Counted from the first letter of the stretch, positions 32,888-43,182 are shown. The stretch: 64,000 nucleotides of DNA from CAWDMC01 sp963803295 (GCA_963803295.1 CAWDMC010000004.1:62001-126000), one strand, 5' to 3'. The notes: generated from the sequence alone by a model not told the origin. Translations and numbers: made by a program.

Positions 32888-34051
32888 ATGATCGTCGGCA
32901 TCCCCACAGAAACGTTTCCAGGAGAACGGCGCGTTGCAATGGTTCCCGCCGCCGTGCCCAACTTGATCAAAGCGGGCTTCGAGGTGGTTGTGCAGGAAGG
33001 GGCAGGGGCCGAGGCGGGGTATCCTGACGCGCACTATGTCGAAAGAGGAGCGAAGATGGTCAGCCGCACGGAAGTCTTCGCCTCTGCCGATGTCATAGTC
33101 CAGGTGCTATGCTACGGCTCAAACGACAAGACGGGCAAGGCCGATATTCCCTTGCTGCGCCCGGGCCAGGTTCTCGTTGGCTTCCTCCGGCCATTGGGTT
33201 CGTTGGATATCCTCCGTGAAGTAGCCGCTACCGGAGTGACGGCATTTGCCATCGAGTTGATGCCCCGAACCACCCGCGCCCAGAGCATGGATGCACTCTC
33301 CTCCATGGGAACCATCTGTGGCTACAAGGCAGCGGTGCTGGCGGCCCAGACCCTGCCGCGTCTATTCCCGATGCTAACCACTGCCGCCGGGACGATTATA
33401 GCGGCGCGCGTATTCGTCATTGGAGCCGGCGTGGCCGGCCTGCAGGCGATTGCCACCGCGAGGCGCTTGGGTGCAGTAACGTCGGCTTACGACCTCCGAC
33501 CCACAGCCAAGGAACAGGTGCAGAGCGTGGGGGGCCGCTTTATCGAACTCCCCATTCAGGCCCAGGATGCAGAGGATACGAGGGGCTACGCGCGAGCACA
33601 GGACGACACCTTCTACGAGCGCCAGAGTGAATTGCTCGCGCAGGTGGTGTCAGAGAGTAACGTCGTGATAACTGCCGCGGTGATACCCGGCAAAAAGCCG
33701 CCGTTGCTCATCAGCCGACGCATGGTCGAGGGTATGGCGCCGGGCTCTGTCATCGTCGACCTCGCAGCCGAACGAGGTGGCAACTGCGAGCTGACGCGGC
33801 CGGCGGAATTGGTGATCGAGCACGGTGTTACGATCATTGGCTATATCAACCTGGCAAGTACCGTTCCGTATCATGCGAGTGAGATGTACGCTCGCAACAT
33901 CACGAAGTTTCTGTTACACCTTTTCCGCGAGGGAAAGCTCGAACTCAACCTGGACGATGAGATCGTCCGAGATACGATGGTGACGCGAGCCGGCGAGGTG
34001 GTCAATACCAGGGTGCGGGAGTTCTTTTCGCTTCCCGCACAACTAACGTAA
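32888..34051 (+). CDS. pntAA: NAD(P) transhydrogenase subunit alpha part 1
   Basis: 387 residues, the soluble NAD(H)-binding domain I of proton-translocating transhydrogenase. MIVGIPTETFPGERRVAMVP begins the alanine-dehydrogenase-like fold, and the NAD motif is VFVIGAGVAGLQAIATARRLG near residue 175, followed by DLRPTAKEQVQSVGG. The enzyme drives NADP reduction by NADH with the proton gradient. It is the first gene of a three-gene operon of the split Rhodospirillum-type arrangement: the next start is 16 bases downstream. Confidence 0.95.
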   Translation: MIVGIPTETFPGERRVAMVPAAVPNLIKAGFEVVVQEGAGAEAGYPDAHYVERGAKMVSRTEVFASADVIVQVLCYGSNDKTGKADIPLLRPGQVLVGFLRPLGSLDILREVAATGVTAFAIELMPRTTRAQSMDALSSMGTICGYKAAVLAAQTLPRLFPMLTTAAGTIIAARVFVIGAGVAGLQAIATARRLGAVTSAYDLRPTAKEQVQSVGGRFIELPIQAQDAEDTRGYARAQDDTFYERQSELLAQVVSESNVVITAAVIPGKKPPLLISRRMVEGMAPGSVIVDLAAERGGNCELTRPAELVIEHGVTIIGYINLASTVPYHASEMYARNITKFLLHLFREGKLELNLDDEIVRDTMVTRAGEVVNTRVREFFSLPAQLT

Positions 34052-34066
34052 TTCTCAGGAGGCAAG

Positions 34067-34366
34067 GTGAGGGCAGATCTGATTACGGCTCTGTACGTTT
34101 TCATGCTGGCGGGCTTCGTGGGATTCGAGGTGATCCGCCGGGTTTCTCCTCTGCTCCACACTCCGTTAATGTCGCTGACCAACGCGCTCGATGCCATCGC
34201 CGTGGTGGGCGCCATAGTGCTGGCCGGGGAGCGCAAGACGACGTTTTCGGCAGTGCTTGGCACTCTGGCGGTGATTGCGGCCACCAGCAACGTTGTGGGC
34301 GGATTTATGATCACCGACCGAATGCTGAAGATGTTCAAGACGAGCAAGGGCCGAAAACACTCATGA
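34067..34366 (+). CDS. pntAB: NAD(P) transhydrogenase subunit alpha part 2
   Basis: 99 residues with three to four hydrophobic helices (ITALYVFMLAGFVGFEVIRR, LDAIAVVGAIVLAG, TLAVIAATSNVVGGFMITDR), the membrane part of the alpha subunit. The start is a GTG with AGGAGG seven bases upstream. It overlaps the next gene by four bases (ATGA), indicating translational coupling. Confidence 0.93.
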   Translation: MRADLITALYVFMLAGFVGFEVIRRVSPLLHTPLMSLTNALDAIAVVGAIVLAGERKTTFSAVLGTLAVIAATSNVVGGFMITDRMLKMFKTSKGRKHS

Positions 34367-35760
34367 CGCCGCTTGCAACCCAACCCGTCATCGAGATTAC
34401 CTACCTGGTCGCCACGGCGCTCTTTGTCCTTTCACTGAAGTGGATGAGCGCGCCTTCGACCGCGCGACGCGGTGTGCGGGCCGGAGAGCTCGGGATGCTG
34501 CTGGCCATCGCCGGCACACTTCTGCACCACGGGATCATTGACTATAGGTGGATCGCCATCGGCCTGGTGCTGGGTTCGATCATCGGTGTTCCCCTCGGCC
34601 GGGTCCCCATGACTGCCGTTCCGCAGCGGACAGCTCTCAGCCACGCTTTTGGCGCCCTTTGCGTGGCTCTGGTCGGCACGGCGGAGTTCTACCTACGCAC
34701 CCCGAATGTCCCCCGTTTCATGATGGCGGTCCTTTCGCTCGAGATTATCCTGGGCTCCTTGACGTTTACCGGAAGCCTGATGGCCGCGGGGAAGTTGCAG
34801 GAGATCCTGCCGCAGCGGCCTATCACCTACAAAGGGCAGAACCTGGTCAACCTGGCTCTGCTGGGAATTTCGGTTGGGTTAGCCGGGTACCTGGCGTTTC
34901 ACCCGGGGGCGTCGCGGCTGTTTCCTCTGATGGTCGCAATCCCGCTCATCTTCGGGGTCATGATGATTGTCCCCATCGGCGGAGCGGACATGCCAACGGT
35001 CATCTCGCTGCTGAACTCCTACGCCGGCCTTTCTGCCGCTGCCATGGGTTTTGTTCTCGATAGCAAACTGCTGATCATCGCCGGCGCGCTCGACGGCTCT
35101 TCCGGATTCATCCTTTCCGTGAGTATGTCGAAGGCAATGAATCGTTCGTTTAGCAACGTTCTGTTCGGTGCGTTCGGGCAGGTCCAGCCGTCGGCTATAG
35201 CGACCCAGGAGGAACGAACGGTACGCAGCGCTACAGCCGAAGAAGCGGGCTCCATATTGGGTGCAGCCAGCACCGTCGTGATTGTCCCCGGCTACGGCAT
35301 GGCGGTCGCACAGGCACAGCACAAAGTTCGTGAGCTCTACGAACTTCTGACGAAGCGAGGGGTGGACGTGAAATTTGGCATTCATCCCGTTGCCGGCCGC
35401 ATGCCCGGCCACATGAACGTGTTGCTGGCCGAGGCGGATATTCCCTATGACAGGCTACTGGACATGGATGCGATCAACCCCGAGCTTCCCCAAACGGATG
35501 TCGCGCTGGTGATCGGTGCAAATGATGTGACGAATCCGGGCGCGCGCAAGGATCCTGGCAGCCCAATCTATGGCATGCCGATTCTGGACGTTGACAAGGC
35601 CAGAACCATCATGGTTATCAAGCGAGGAATGAGCCCCGGCTTCGCGGGAATCGACAACGAGCTCTACTATCTGGACAAGACGCTCATGCTCTTCGGGGAC
35701 GCGAAGGCCTTTGTAGGCGACATCGTCCGTGAACTCGCCGGGACTGGACACCCCTCTTAG
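34363..35760 (+). CDS. pntB: NAD(P) transhydrogenase subunit beta
   Basis: 465 residues: an N-terminal membrane domain with about eight helices and a C-terminal NADP(H)-binding domain III. The latter shows VIVPGYGMAVAQAQHKVREL, GIHPVAGRMPGHMNVLLAEA and GANDVTNPGARKDPGSPIYG, all diagnostic. Together with PntAA and PntAB it forms the complete proton-pumping enzyme in the inner membrane. No clear terminator follows before rpmB. Confidence 0.96.
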   Translation: MTPLATQPVIEITYLVATALFVLSLKWMSAPSTARRGVRAGELGMLLAIAGTLLHHGIIDYRWIAIGLVLGSIIGVPLGRVPMTAVPQRTALSHAFGALCVALVGTAEFYLRTPNVPRFMMAVLSLEIILGSLTFTGSLMAAGKLQEILPQRPITYKGQNLVNLALLGISVGLAGYLAFHPGASRLFPLMVAIPLIFGVMMIVPIGGADMPTVISLLNSYAGLSAAAMGFVLDSKLLIIAGALDGSSGFILSVSMSKAMNRSFSNVLFGAFGQVQPSAIATQEERTVRSATAEEAGSILGAASTVVIVPGYGMAVAQAQHKVRELYELLTKRGVDVKFGIHPVAGRMPGHMNVLLAEADIPYDRLLDMDAINPELPQTDVALVIGANDVTNPGARKDPGSPIYGMPILDVDKARTIMVIKRGMSPGFAGIDNELYYLDKTLMLFGDAKAFVGDIVRELAGTGHPS

Positions 35761-35901
35761 GCCTCTGGAAAAAGAAAAAGACCGACTCTTATCTCGTCCA
35801 CCCCGCGTGATCGCCATACCTGCTAGGCGGGCGGCTCGTCTTCTGTTAAGATATAAAATCGTGTTTTAGTGAGTTCCGAATACGGTACGAGGTGCACCCC
35901 A

Positions 35902-36093
35902 ATGGCTCTGATTTGTGAAATCTGCGGCAAGGCTCCGCACTACGGCAACCGGGTAAGCCATGCGCACAATATTACCCGGAGGCGCTGGAACCCCAATCTG
36001 CGCCGGGTACGCGCCTTACTGAACGGCGTGCACAAGACCCTGCGGGTGTGCACCAGTTGCATCCGCGCCGGCAAGGTGATCAAGGTCGCCTGA
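35902..36093 (+). CDS. rpmB: 50S ribosomal protein L28
   Basis: 63 residues from the ATG at 35902, preceded by GAGGTG. The L28 pattern is clear: ALICEICGKAPHYGNRVSHA, RRRWNPNLRRVRALLNG, RVCTSCIRAGKVIKVA. It keeps two CXXC pairs (CEIC and CTSC), the zinc-binding form of L28. It lies alone between the transhydrogenase operon and a converging kinase gene. Confidence 0.96.
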   Translation: MALICEICGKAPHYGNRVSHAHNITRRRWNPNLRRVRALLNGVHKTLRVCTSCIRAGKVIKVA

Positions 36094-36199
36094 TCGATTC
36101 TACCCGTTTCTCCCGTTTCTATTGTTCTAGCCGTATGCAGATGGTGTGGGTCAAGGTGGGGTACTGCCTACCGCCCTACCGGGTGGCACGCGGCGCGGC

Positions 36200-38485
36200 T
36201 TATCCGAGTTGGGCAGCCGCCAGGGTGCGTACGGCGGCGCGATCCATCTCAGACAGATCCTGGAACTCGACGGCGATTCTGCTTGAAGCACCCGCTTGCT
36301 CCACCCGGACGACTCGAGCGAGCGCGCTAACTTCGCGCGGTTCGCCGGCGATCTTGAATCGCAGTCGGGCCTTCTTGCCCAAGCCGCTGGACTTCTCGAT
36401 ATCGTGAGTGAGCAACAGCATGCCTCCCTCACTCACGTTGCCAACCATCGCCCGAATTTCATCGTGCCCGCTTTCGAAGCAGACCTCAGTGCCCGCACAA
36501 GCGGCTCGATGGTACTTCCTTCTCTCCAGGTGACTAGGGCTCTCCAGCGTCTGCCGGATCGCAGCGAGCAGCGTGTTCGGCGCGAACGGTTTCTGGATGA
36601 AAGCTTCCGGTATTTGTCCTTGACCGGTTTTGGCGATGATCTCGTCGCTGTAACCGGACATATAAAGCACCCGGGTTGCGCCGCGCAGCCGCAGGAGGCG
36701 CTCCCCCAATTGTTTGCCGCTCATCTGAGGCATCACCATGTCGGTGAGCAAAAGATCAATGGTTCGCTCGTATTCTGCACTGAGGCGCAGGGCCTCGTTA
36801 GCGTCGGAGGCTTCCAAAACGGTGTAGCCGCCTTTTTCCAGGATGCGTCTCACCAGCGCGCGCAGTGCCGACTCGTCTTCGACCAGGAGCACGACGCCTG
36901 AGCCCTTCGCTTCACGCGCCAGCGTCACTCCGGCCTGGGGTATTTCCTGCTCGCCGGTCATCTGGGGCAGATAGATGGTAAAGGCGGCCCCCTTTTCAGG
37001 CTGGCTCTCCACCAGAATCGCTCCTCCGCTCTGCTGCACGATTCCGTAGACGGTAGAGAGACCCAGGCCTGTCCCCTCGCCTTGGCCTTTAGTGGTGAAG
37101 AAGGGCTCGAAGATGCGGCTCTGGGTTTCCGCGTCCATGCCGCACCCCGTATCGCGGGCCCTAAGCATGACGTAGGCGCCCGGTGCGACCGTGCAGTTAG
37201 CCGGCAACGACATGGGGCCAAAGAAGGCGTTCCCGGTCTCGATGATAAACTTGCCCCCATGCGGCATGGCATCGCGCGCGTTCACGGCCAGATTCATGAT
37301 GATCTGCTCCATCTGGCTGGGGTCGGCTTTCACCAATCCCGTATCACGCCCCGGATTCAGTACCAGTTCGATGTCCTCGCCAATAATGCGCCGTAGCATT
37401 TTGTCAAGGTTGGCAACGGTTTCGTTGAGGTTCAGCACTCGTGGCTGCAGCACTTGCTTGCGGCTGAAGGCGAGCAGTTGGCGGGTGAGGGCCGCGGCGC
37501 GATCTCCCGCGCTCTTGATTTCCTGGAAGTGCCCGGCGGGCGTGTCCGCGTGTTTGCCGTCCAGCCCCAGGGTGCTATGACCGATGATGATCGTCAGCAG
37601 GTTATTGAAATCGTGCGCGATGCCGCCGGCAAGCCTGCCGATCGCTTCCATCTTCTGCGATTGGCGAAGCTGGTCCTCCAGCTTCCGGCGTTCGAGGCGA
37701 TCACTGATGTCCTGCTTAATCGCAAATAAATGGGTTATCTCTCCGTTCTGGCCGCGCACCGGAGTGATCGTGCTCTCCTCGACATAGAGAGTGCCATCTT
37801 TGCGGCGATTGACGAATTCGCCTTTCCAGACCTGTCCGGCAAGAACGGTTGTCCACAAGTTCTCGTAGAACTTTGCGTCGTGTTTTCCCGACTTGAGCAG
37901 GCGTGGGTTCCCGCCCAACACTTCGTTCGCGCTATAGCCCGTGAGGGCGCTGAAAGCATCGTTAACCCAGATGATCTCGCCGTTGCGATCGGTGATCACG
38001 ACGGAGTTGGCAGCGGCGCCCAAGGCCCGTGTCCGCAAATAGAGCAGTTCCTCGTCCCGTTTGCGTTCCTCTCGAGCCTTTTTGTCTTCGAGGGCCCGCT
38101 CTACGGCAAAGGGCAGCCGGGCCAGCCGGTCCTTGAGGACGTAATCCGTCGCCCCCTTCTTGATCGACTCGACCGCGGTTTCCTCGCCCAGAGTCCCGGT
38201 GACCAGGATAAAAGGAATGTCGAGACCTTCGCCCTGAAGCATCTCCAGGGCTTCAATCCCCGACCAACCCGGTACGCGATAGTCCGCCAGAATAACATCG
38301 TGAGTCTTCGAACGGAGCGCCTGCATGAAGTGCTCCGCGTCGGCCACAATCTCGGTGTCCACCTCGAATCCGGCCTGCTCAAGTTGCCGGACGGAGAGTC
38401 TGGCATCGCGAGGAGTGTCCTCCAGATATAACAATTGTAGCGGACGCCTGAGGCGGGCTGAACCGTTCGTCGCGGATGTTAGCAT
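36200..38485 (-). CDS. Hybrid histidine kinase REC-PAS-HisKA-HATPase-REC with C-terminal PilZ domain
   Basis: 761 residues from the ATG at 38485; a longer in-frame extension overlaps the preceding gene and looks non-coding. Order: receiver domain (LQLLYLEDTPRD to DYVLKDRLARL, residues about 16-125); PAS (VVITDRNGEIIWVNDAFSAL, about 160-270); dimerisation helix with phospho-acceptor in GGIAHDFNNLL (about 290); ATPase with NARDAMPHGG and GEGTGLGLSTVYGI (to about 510); second receiver with LLLTDMVMPQMSG (about 530-645); and PilZ (RRKYHRAACAG, NVSEGGMLLL, about 655-755). PilZ RxxxR is present, but the DxSxxG motif reads NVSEGG. PilZ binds cyclic di-GMP, so this kinase may integrate that signal. 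It forms an operon with the two genes upstream. Confidence 0.88.
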   Translation of the reverse strand: MLTSATNGSARLRRPLQLLYLEDTPRDARLSVRQLEQAGFEVDTEIVADAEHFMQALRSKTHDVILADYRVPGWSGIEALEMLQGEGLDIPFILVTGTLGEETAVESIKKGATDYVLKDRLARLPFAVERALEDKKAREERKRDEELLYLRTRALGAAANSVVITDRNGEIIWVNDAFSALTGYSANEVLGGNPRLLKSGKHDAKFYENLWTTVLAGQVWKGEFVNRRKDGTLYVEESTITPVRGQNGEITHLFAIKQDISDRLERRKLEDQLRQSQKMEAIGRLAGGIAHDFNNLLTIIIGHSTLGLDGKHADTPAGHFQEIKSAGDRAAALTRQLLAFSRKQVLQPRVLNLNETVANLDKMLRRIIGEDIELVLNPGRDTGLVKADPSQMEQIIMNLAVNARDAMPHGGKFIIETGNAFFGPMSLPANCTVAPGAYVMLRARDTGCGMDAETQSRIFEPFFTTKGQGEGTGLGLSTVYGIVQQSGGAILVESQPEKGAAFTIYLPQMTGEQEIPQAGVTLAREAKGSGVVLLVEDESALRALVRRILEKGGYTVLEASDANEALRLSAEYERTIDLLLTDMVMPQMSGKQLGERLLRLRGATRVLYMSGYSDEIIAKTGQGQIPEAFIQKPFAPNTLLAAIRQTLESPSHLERRKYHRAACAGTEVCFESGHDEIRAMVGNVSEGGMLLLTHDIEKSSGLGKKARLRFKIAGEPREVSALARVVRVEQAGASSRIAVEFQDLSEMDRAAVRTLAAAQLG

Positions 38486-38535
38486 TTCCTGTGCCACGAG
38501 GAGCCACTCGAAGCGGACGGCAAGGGTCCTCGGAA

Positions 38536-38991
38536 CTATCCCGATGTGAAGGCTTTGTCGGGCGGCGGCTGGTTTAGTCCCAGCCAGTAGAGTCCAAGAG
38601 TTCTGAGGCTTTCCTGATACTGTTCGAAATCGACCGGCTTCTGGATATAACTGTTCACGCCGAGCTTGTAGCTCGCGATCATATCCCTTTCTTCCCTCGA
38701 TGAGGTCAGCACCACCACAGGAATTGCCCGGGTGTGGGGATTGCCTTTGACTTCCTGGAGGACCTGGAGCCCGTCCACTTTGGGGAGCTTCAGATCCAGT
38801 AAGACCAGTTTGGGCGGATGATCGAGAGAACGATTGCTGAAGGCTCCGCGGCAAAGGAGAAAATCCAGTGCTTCCTCGCCGTCGCGTGCAACCTCAACCC
38901 GATTCTTCAGACCGTCCTTTTGGATCTCACGCAGGGTTAGCCGCACATCTCGCGGATCGTCCTCCACTAGCAGAATCTCGATGGCATCCAT
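38536..38991 (-). CDS. Stand-alone CheY/RcpA-type response regulator
   Basis: 151 residues forming one receiver domain with no output domain. The acidic pocket is LLVEDDPRD, the phospho-acceptor Asp is in LVLLDLKLPKVDG, with the switch Thr in VVVLTSSREE and the Lys in YIQKPVDF. The insertion after the second helix (LLCRGAFSNRSLDHPP) is typical of RcpA-like partners of phytochrome-type and PAS kinases. It starts two bases after the upstream kinase stop codon and ends 50 bases before the hybrid kinase start, so it is probably a phosphate shuttle between them. Confidence 0.92.
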   Translation of the reverse strand: MDAIEILLVEDDPRDVRLTLREIQKDGLKNRVEVARDGEEALDFLLCRGAFSNRSLDHPPKLVLLDLKLPKVDGLQVLQEVKGNPHTRAIPVVVLTSSREERDMIASYKLGVNSYIQKPVDFEQYQESLRTLGLYWLGLNQPPPDKAFTSG

Positions 38992-38993
38992 AG

Positions 38994-40388
38994 TTAACTC
39001 CCGCCCGCTCCGGCAACAGCTTGGTTCAGCCGTTCTTCTTTCTGCGGCGCTGCCAAGGTGAAATAGAAGGCGGCGCCTTTGTCAACTTCAGCCTGGACCC
39101 AGATGCGGCCGCCGTGCTTGTGGATGATCCGCTGCACGGTGGCTAGCCCAACTCCGGTCCCCTCGAAGTCCTCGCGGCGATGCAGGCGCTGAAAGACCCC
39201 GAACAACTTCCCCGCGTGCTTCATGTTGAAGCCGACACCGTTGTCTTTCACGAAAATCACGGACTGTCCGTCAACCGCGGTTTGCCCGATTTCGATCACG
39301 GCGGGCTTGCGTGGGCGGGTGTATTTGACGGCATTGGAAAGTAAGTTGTAGAGGACCTGTTTGATCAGGCCCGGATCGCAATCGACAAAGGGCAATTCAC
39401 CAATTTCCCAACGGATCTCCCGGCCCCCGCTCTCGCGCTTGAGGTCTTCCCGAACTTCCGCCACCAGCGAATTCAGGCTCGCCACCTCCAGATCCAGTTC
39501 TTGGCGGCCTACCCGGGCCAGGCTCAACAAGTCATCTACGAGACGGCCCATGTCCTGGGCGCTGTCGATAATGTCGTGAAGGTATTCCTGGGCGCCGACT
39601 CCCATCTGGGCGCCGAAATCCTCTTTGAGAGCCCTTGAAAAGCCCTGGATATGACGCAGCGGAGCGCGCAGGTCGTGGGCCACTGAATAGGTAAAGGCCT
39701 CCAACTCCCGGTTTGCTTCGGCTAAAGCGGCATTGCGGGCTTCGAGCCCCTGGTTCAGGCTGCGGATCTCGCTCTCAACTTGCTTGCGGAGAGTGATATC
39801 GCGGATAGCGCTCGAGACCAACGCTCCTTCCTGAGTTTCAAGGGGACTGAGGCTGATTTCTACCGGAAACTCCTCGCCATCCTTACGCAGTCCGTAGAGC
39901 TCCAATCCAGCGCCCATCGGCCGCACCCGAGGTTCGGCAAAGAAATTAACGCGATGCGCCATGTGTTTTCCGCGGAATCTCGCTGGCACTAACATTTCAA
40001 TCTGGTTTCCTAGCAGTTCCTCGCGCCCGTGGCCAAACAACTTCTCGGTCTGGGCATTCACCAGGACGATCTTGCCCTCCCGGTCGACAACCACCATGGC
40101 GTCGGGCGCCGCCTCGAGCAGGCCCCGGAATCTCGCCTCTGCCAGCTTACGTGCAGCGAGCTGTTCTTCGAGCTTGGCGTTCGCAGCGTTCAGTTGCGCA
40201 GTGCGCTCGGCAACGCGCTGCTCCAGCTCCAGGTTGAGCTGACGCACTTCCTCTTCTGTCGGTGCAGGGTCTCTGGTGTCCAGACTGCGGTCGCTCACGC
40301 GGGTAGACTCTCCTCCCATCCTTTGAAACTGAGGCCGCGCCACTCCCCCGTCGGAAGGAGCCACCTCGTCAGTTTCATGATACGCCAT
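38994..40388 (-). CDS. PAS sensor histidine kinase
   Basis: 464 residues from the ATG at 40388, chosen for GGAG five bases upstream. A coiled coil (residues about 30-80) leads to one PAS domain (FRGLLEAAPDAMVVVDREGK, about 83-195), a second coiled coil, the HisKA helix with AFTYSVAHDLRAPLRHIQGF (phospho-acceptor His) and the ATPase domain with NAVKYTRP, VKDNGVGFN and EGTGVGLATVQRI. No membrane segment is seen, so it senses a cytoplasmic signal. This architecture usually partners with RcpA-type regulators, as found in the next gene. Confidence 0.92.
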   Translation of the reverse strand: MAYHETDEVAPSDGGVARPQFQRMGGESTRVSDRSLDTRDPAPTEEEVRQLNLELEQRVAERTAQLNAANAKLEEQLAARKLAEARFRGLLEAAPDAMVVVDREGKIVLVNAQTEKLFGHGREELLGNQIEMLVPARFRGKHMAHRVNFFAEPRVRPMGAGLELYGLRKDGEEFPVEISLSPLETQEGALVSSAIRDITLRKQVESEIRSLNQGLEARNAALAEANRELEAFTYSVAHDLRAPLRHIQGFSRALKEDFGAQMGVGAQEYLHDIIDSAQDMGRLVDDLLSLARVGRQELDLEVASLNSLVAEVREDLKRESGGREIRWEIGELPFVDCDPGLIKQVLYNLLSNAVKYTRPRKPAVIEIGQTAVDGQSVIFVKDNGVGFNMKHAGKLFGVFQRLHRREDFEGTGVGLATVQRIIHKHGGRIWVQAEVDKGAAFYFTLAAPQKEERLNQAVAGAGGS

Positions 40389-40790
40389 AAATTCTCCATT
40401 GGTCAATAACATATTAGTAATATAAATAGCCGAGCCTGCGGACATCTTTCCGAGGAAAGCCAAACCTCTCAGATGTGGCATTCTCTTGATACTGAAGGAG
40501 ATATATGCTCGGGAAATGTTTGCACCTTCTTATCTTAATAGAGCCGTTATGCCCATTTTCTGCTTGTGTGAGCACAGATCGAAATCCATTCTTGCTTCTC
40601 AACGAGCCCCTCCTTGCGGCTCTCGACTGATCCCGCCGATCCCCATGTTCCCTTCGCAGGTATTGTGGGTTAAGCTAGTAGGGAAGGCTTTGGCCTCAAC
40701 TTCTCTTCCATGATCGTTCGAGCTTCCGCGTGGCAAACTCCCAGGAGCCAAAAATCGGCTGACCGCAAACCCCGACAGGAGGAGCCTGAT
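40389..40790. other. Divergent promoter region
   Basis: 402 bases between the kinase operon and phosphoketolase. The kinase side is AT-rich (TATTACTAATATG on the minus strand near 40410) and probably holds its promoter. A 41-codon frame at 40505-40630 has a good ribosome-binding site (AAGGAG) but no recognisable features. TGTGAGCACA near 40566 is a short inverted repeat. Confidence 0.4.
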
Positions 40791-43182
40791 ATGTCAGAGA
40801 CTACGATGGCAACCATCTCGGCTACCGGACCCCTGAGCGCCGACGAATTACGCAAGATAAACGCCTACTGGCGCGCGGCCAATTATCTCTCGGTCGGGCA
40901 GATCTACCTTCTCGACAATCCCTTGCTCAAGGAGCCGCTTAAGATTGAGCACATCAAGCCGCGTCTTCTGGGGCACTGGGGTACCACTCCCGGTTTGAAT
41001 TTCATCTACGTGCATTTCAATCGTCTAATCAGGAAGAACGATCTGAATGCGATCTACATCTGCGGACCTGGACACGGCGGTCCGGGCATGGTGGCGAATA
41101 CCTACCTGGAAGGCACCTACAGCGAGCTGTACCCGAACATCGCACAGAACGAGGAGGGCATGAAGCGCCTCTTCAAGCAATTCTCCTTTCCCGGCGGCAT
41201 TCCCAGCCACGCCGCACCTGAGACTCCTGGGTCAATTCATGAAGGCGGTGAGCTTGGTTATGCCCTGGTGCACGCCTACGGAGCGGCTTTCGACAATCCT
41301 GACCTATTGGTGTGCTGCGTAGTGGGCGACGGCGAGGCTGAGACGGGTCCGCTGGCGACGAGCTGGCATTCGAACAAATTCCTGAATCCTGTACGTGATG
41401 GCGCCGTACTGCCGATCCTGCACCTTAACGGCTACAAGATTGCCGGACCCACGGTGTTGGCGCGCATCCCCAACCAGGAACTGGTGGACCTCTTCTCCGG
41501 GTACGGCTATAAACCGTATCTTCTGGAGGGCGACGATCCCGAAGCCATGCACCAGCTGATGGCCCTCACACTCGACGGCATCGTCAATGAAATCCAATCG
41601 ATTCAGGAGGATGCGCGCCGTTATGGATACCGTCAACGCCCGCGCTGGCCGATGATCATCCTGCGCACGCCGAAAGGTTGGACGGGGCCCAAGACGGTTG
41701 ACGGCGTACAAATCGAAGGCACCTTTCGCGCCCACCAGGTGCCTCTGGCAGAGCTGGCCACGAAGCCTGGCCACCTCGAGCAACTCGAACAGTGGATGAA
41801 AAGCTACAAGCCAGAGGAGCTCTTTGACGAGCACGGCAAGCTGCGAACGGAGTTTGAGGAACTGGCGCCGGAGGGCAGCCGGCGCATGGGCGCCAATCCT
41901 CACACGAACGGCGGTCTGCTGCTGCGGGATCTTATTATGCCGAACTTCCGCGACTACGCTGTGGAGGTTCCAAAGCCCGGCAACGTGGTCGTCGAGGCTA
42001 CCCGCGTGCTTGGCAACTTCTTGCGCGACGTAATGAAGCTCAACGCCAGCTCCAGGAACTTCCGCGTGATGGGACCCGATGAGACCGCTTCGAATCGCCT
42101 TGGGGCGCTCCTTCGAGGTGACCGATCGCGAGTCAACGGCGGAGGTCCTGCCTTCCGACGATCATGTGTCTCCTGACGGCAGGGTGATGGAGGTCTTAAG
42201 CGAGCACATGTGCCAGGGCTGGCTCGAGGGTTATCTGCTGACGGGGCGCCATGGCTTCTTCTCTTGCTACGAGGCTTTCATCCATATCGTGGACTCCATG
42301 TTCAATCAGCATGCCAAGTGGCTGAAAGTCACGCGAGGGATCCCTTGGCGGCGGCCGATCGCTTCGCTCAACTACCTGCTCACCTCCCACGTCTGGCGTC
42401 AGGACCACAACGGCTTCAGTCACCAGGACCCGGGCTTCATCGATCACGTGGTGAATAAGAAGGCCGATGTAGTACGCGTCTATCTGCCGCCGGACACCAA
42501 TACCTTGCTCTCGGTGGCGGACCACTGCCTGCGCAGCCGCCACTATGTCAACGTGATCGTCGCCGGGAAACAACCCGGGCTCCAGTGGCTTACCATCGAT
42601 CAGGCGATCGAGCACTGCACTGCCGGGATCGGTATCTGGAGCTGGGCCAGCACGGACCAGAACCTGGAACCCGATGCGGTGATAGCTTGCGCGGGTGATG
42701 TTCCCACATTAGAGACGCTGGCGGCGGTGGACCTGCTGCGGACACACCTGCCCGACCTGAGGGTTCGGGTGGTGAACGTAGTGGATCTTATGACACTACA
42801 ACCATCGAGCGAGCATCCCCACGGCCTGAGCGACCGCGAGTTCGACTCGATCTTCACCTGCGACAAGCCGGTGGTCTTTGCCTTCCACGGTTATCCTTGG
42901 CTGATCCACCGCCTCACTTATCGCCGGGCCAACCACGTCAACATGCACGTCCGCGGTTACAAGGAAGAAGGAACCACGACCACTCCCTTTGATATGGCGG
43001 TGATGAACGACATCGACCGCTTCCATCTGGCCGGCGACGTGATCGATCGCGTACCTCGCCTCCACAATGTGGCCGCGCACGTGAAGCAGCACCTGCGCAA
43101 CATGCTCATCGAGCACAGACAGTATGTAATGAAGCACGGTGAAGATATGCCGGAGATCCGCGATTGGAAGTGGATGTGGTAG
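40791..43182 (+). pseudogene. xfp: Xylulose-5-phosphate/fructose-6-phosphate phosphoketolase, frameshifted
   Basis: TPP enzyme that splits xylulose 5-phosphate or fructose 6-phosphate to acetyl phosphate and an aldose phosphate. The ATG at 40791 follows GGAGGAG. The first frame covers about 440 residues with LGHWGTTPGLNFIYVH, CGPGHGGPGM and VVGDGEAETGPLA, up to PDETASNRLGAL at about 42110. The second continues at FEVTDRES and ends at 43182 with LSEHMCQGWLEGY and HGFFSCYEAF. Removing one C from the CC at 42110-42111 restores one reading frame of about 797 codons. So either the gene is inactive or the base is a sequence error; all other motifs are intact, favouring error or very recent loss. 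Confidence 0.88.

Noticed and set aside
38486..38854. Upstream extension of the PilZ hybrid kinase
   Set aside because: It lies inside the response-regulator gene in another frame and shows no domain.
40560..40580. TGTGAGCACA near the phosphoketolase gene as a CRP site
   Set aside because: The half sites are not spaced by six bases as in the two convincing sites.
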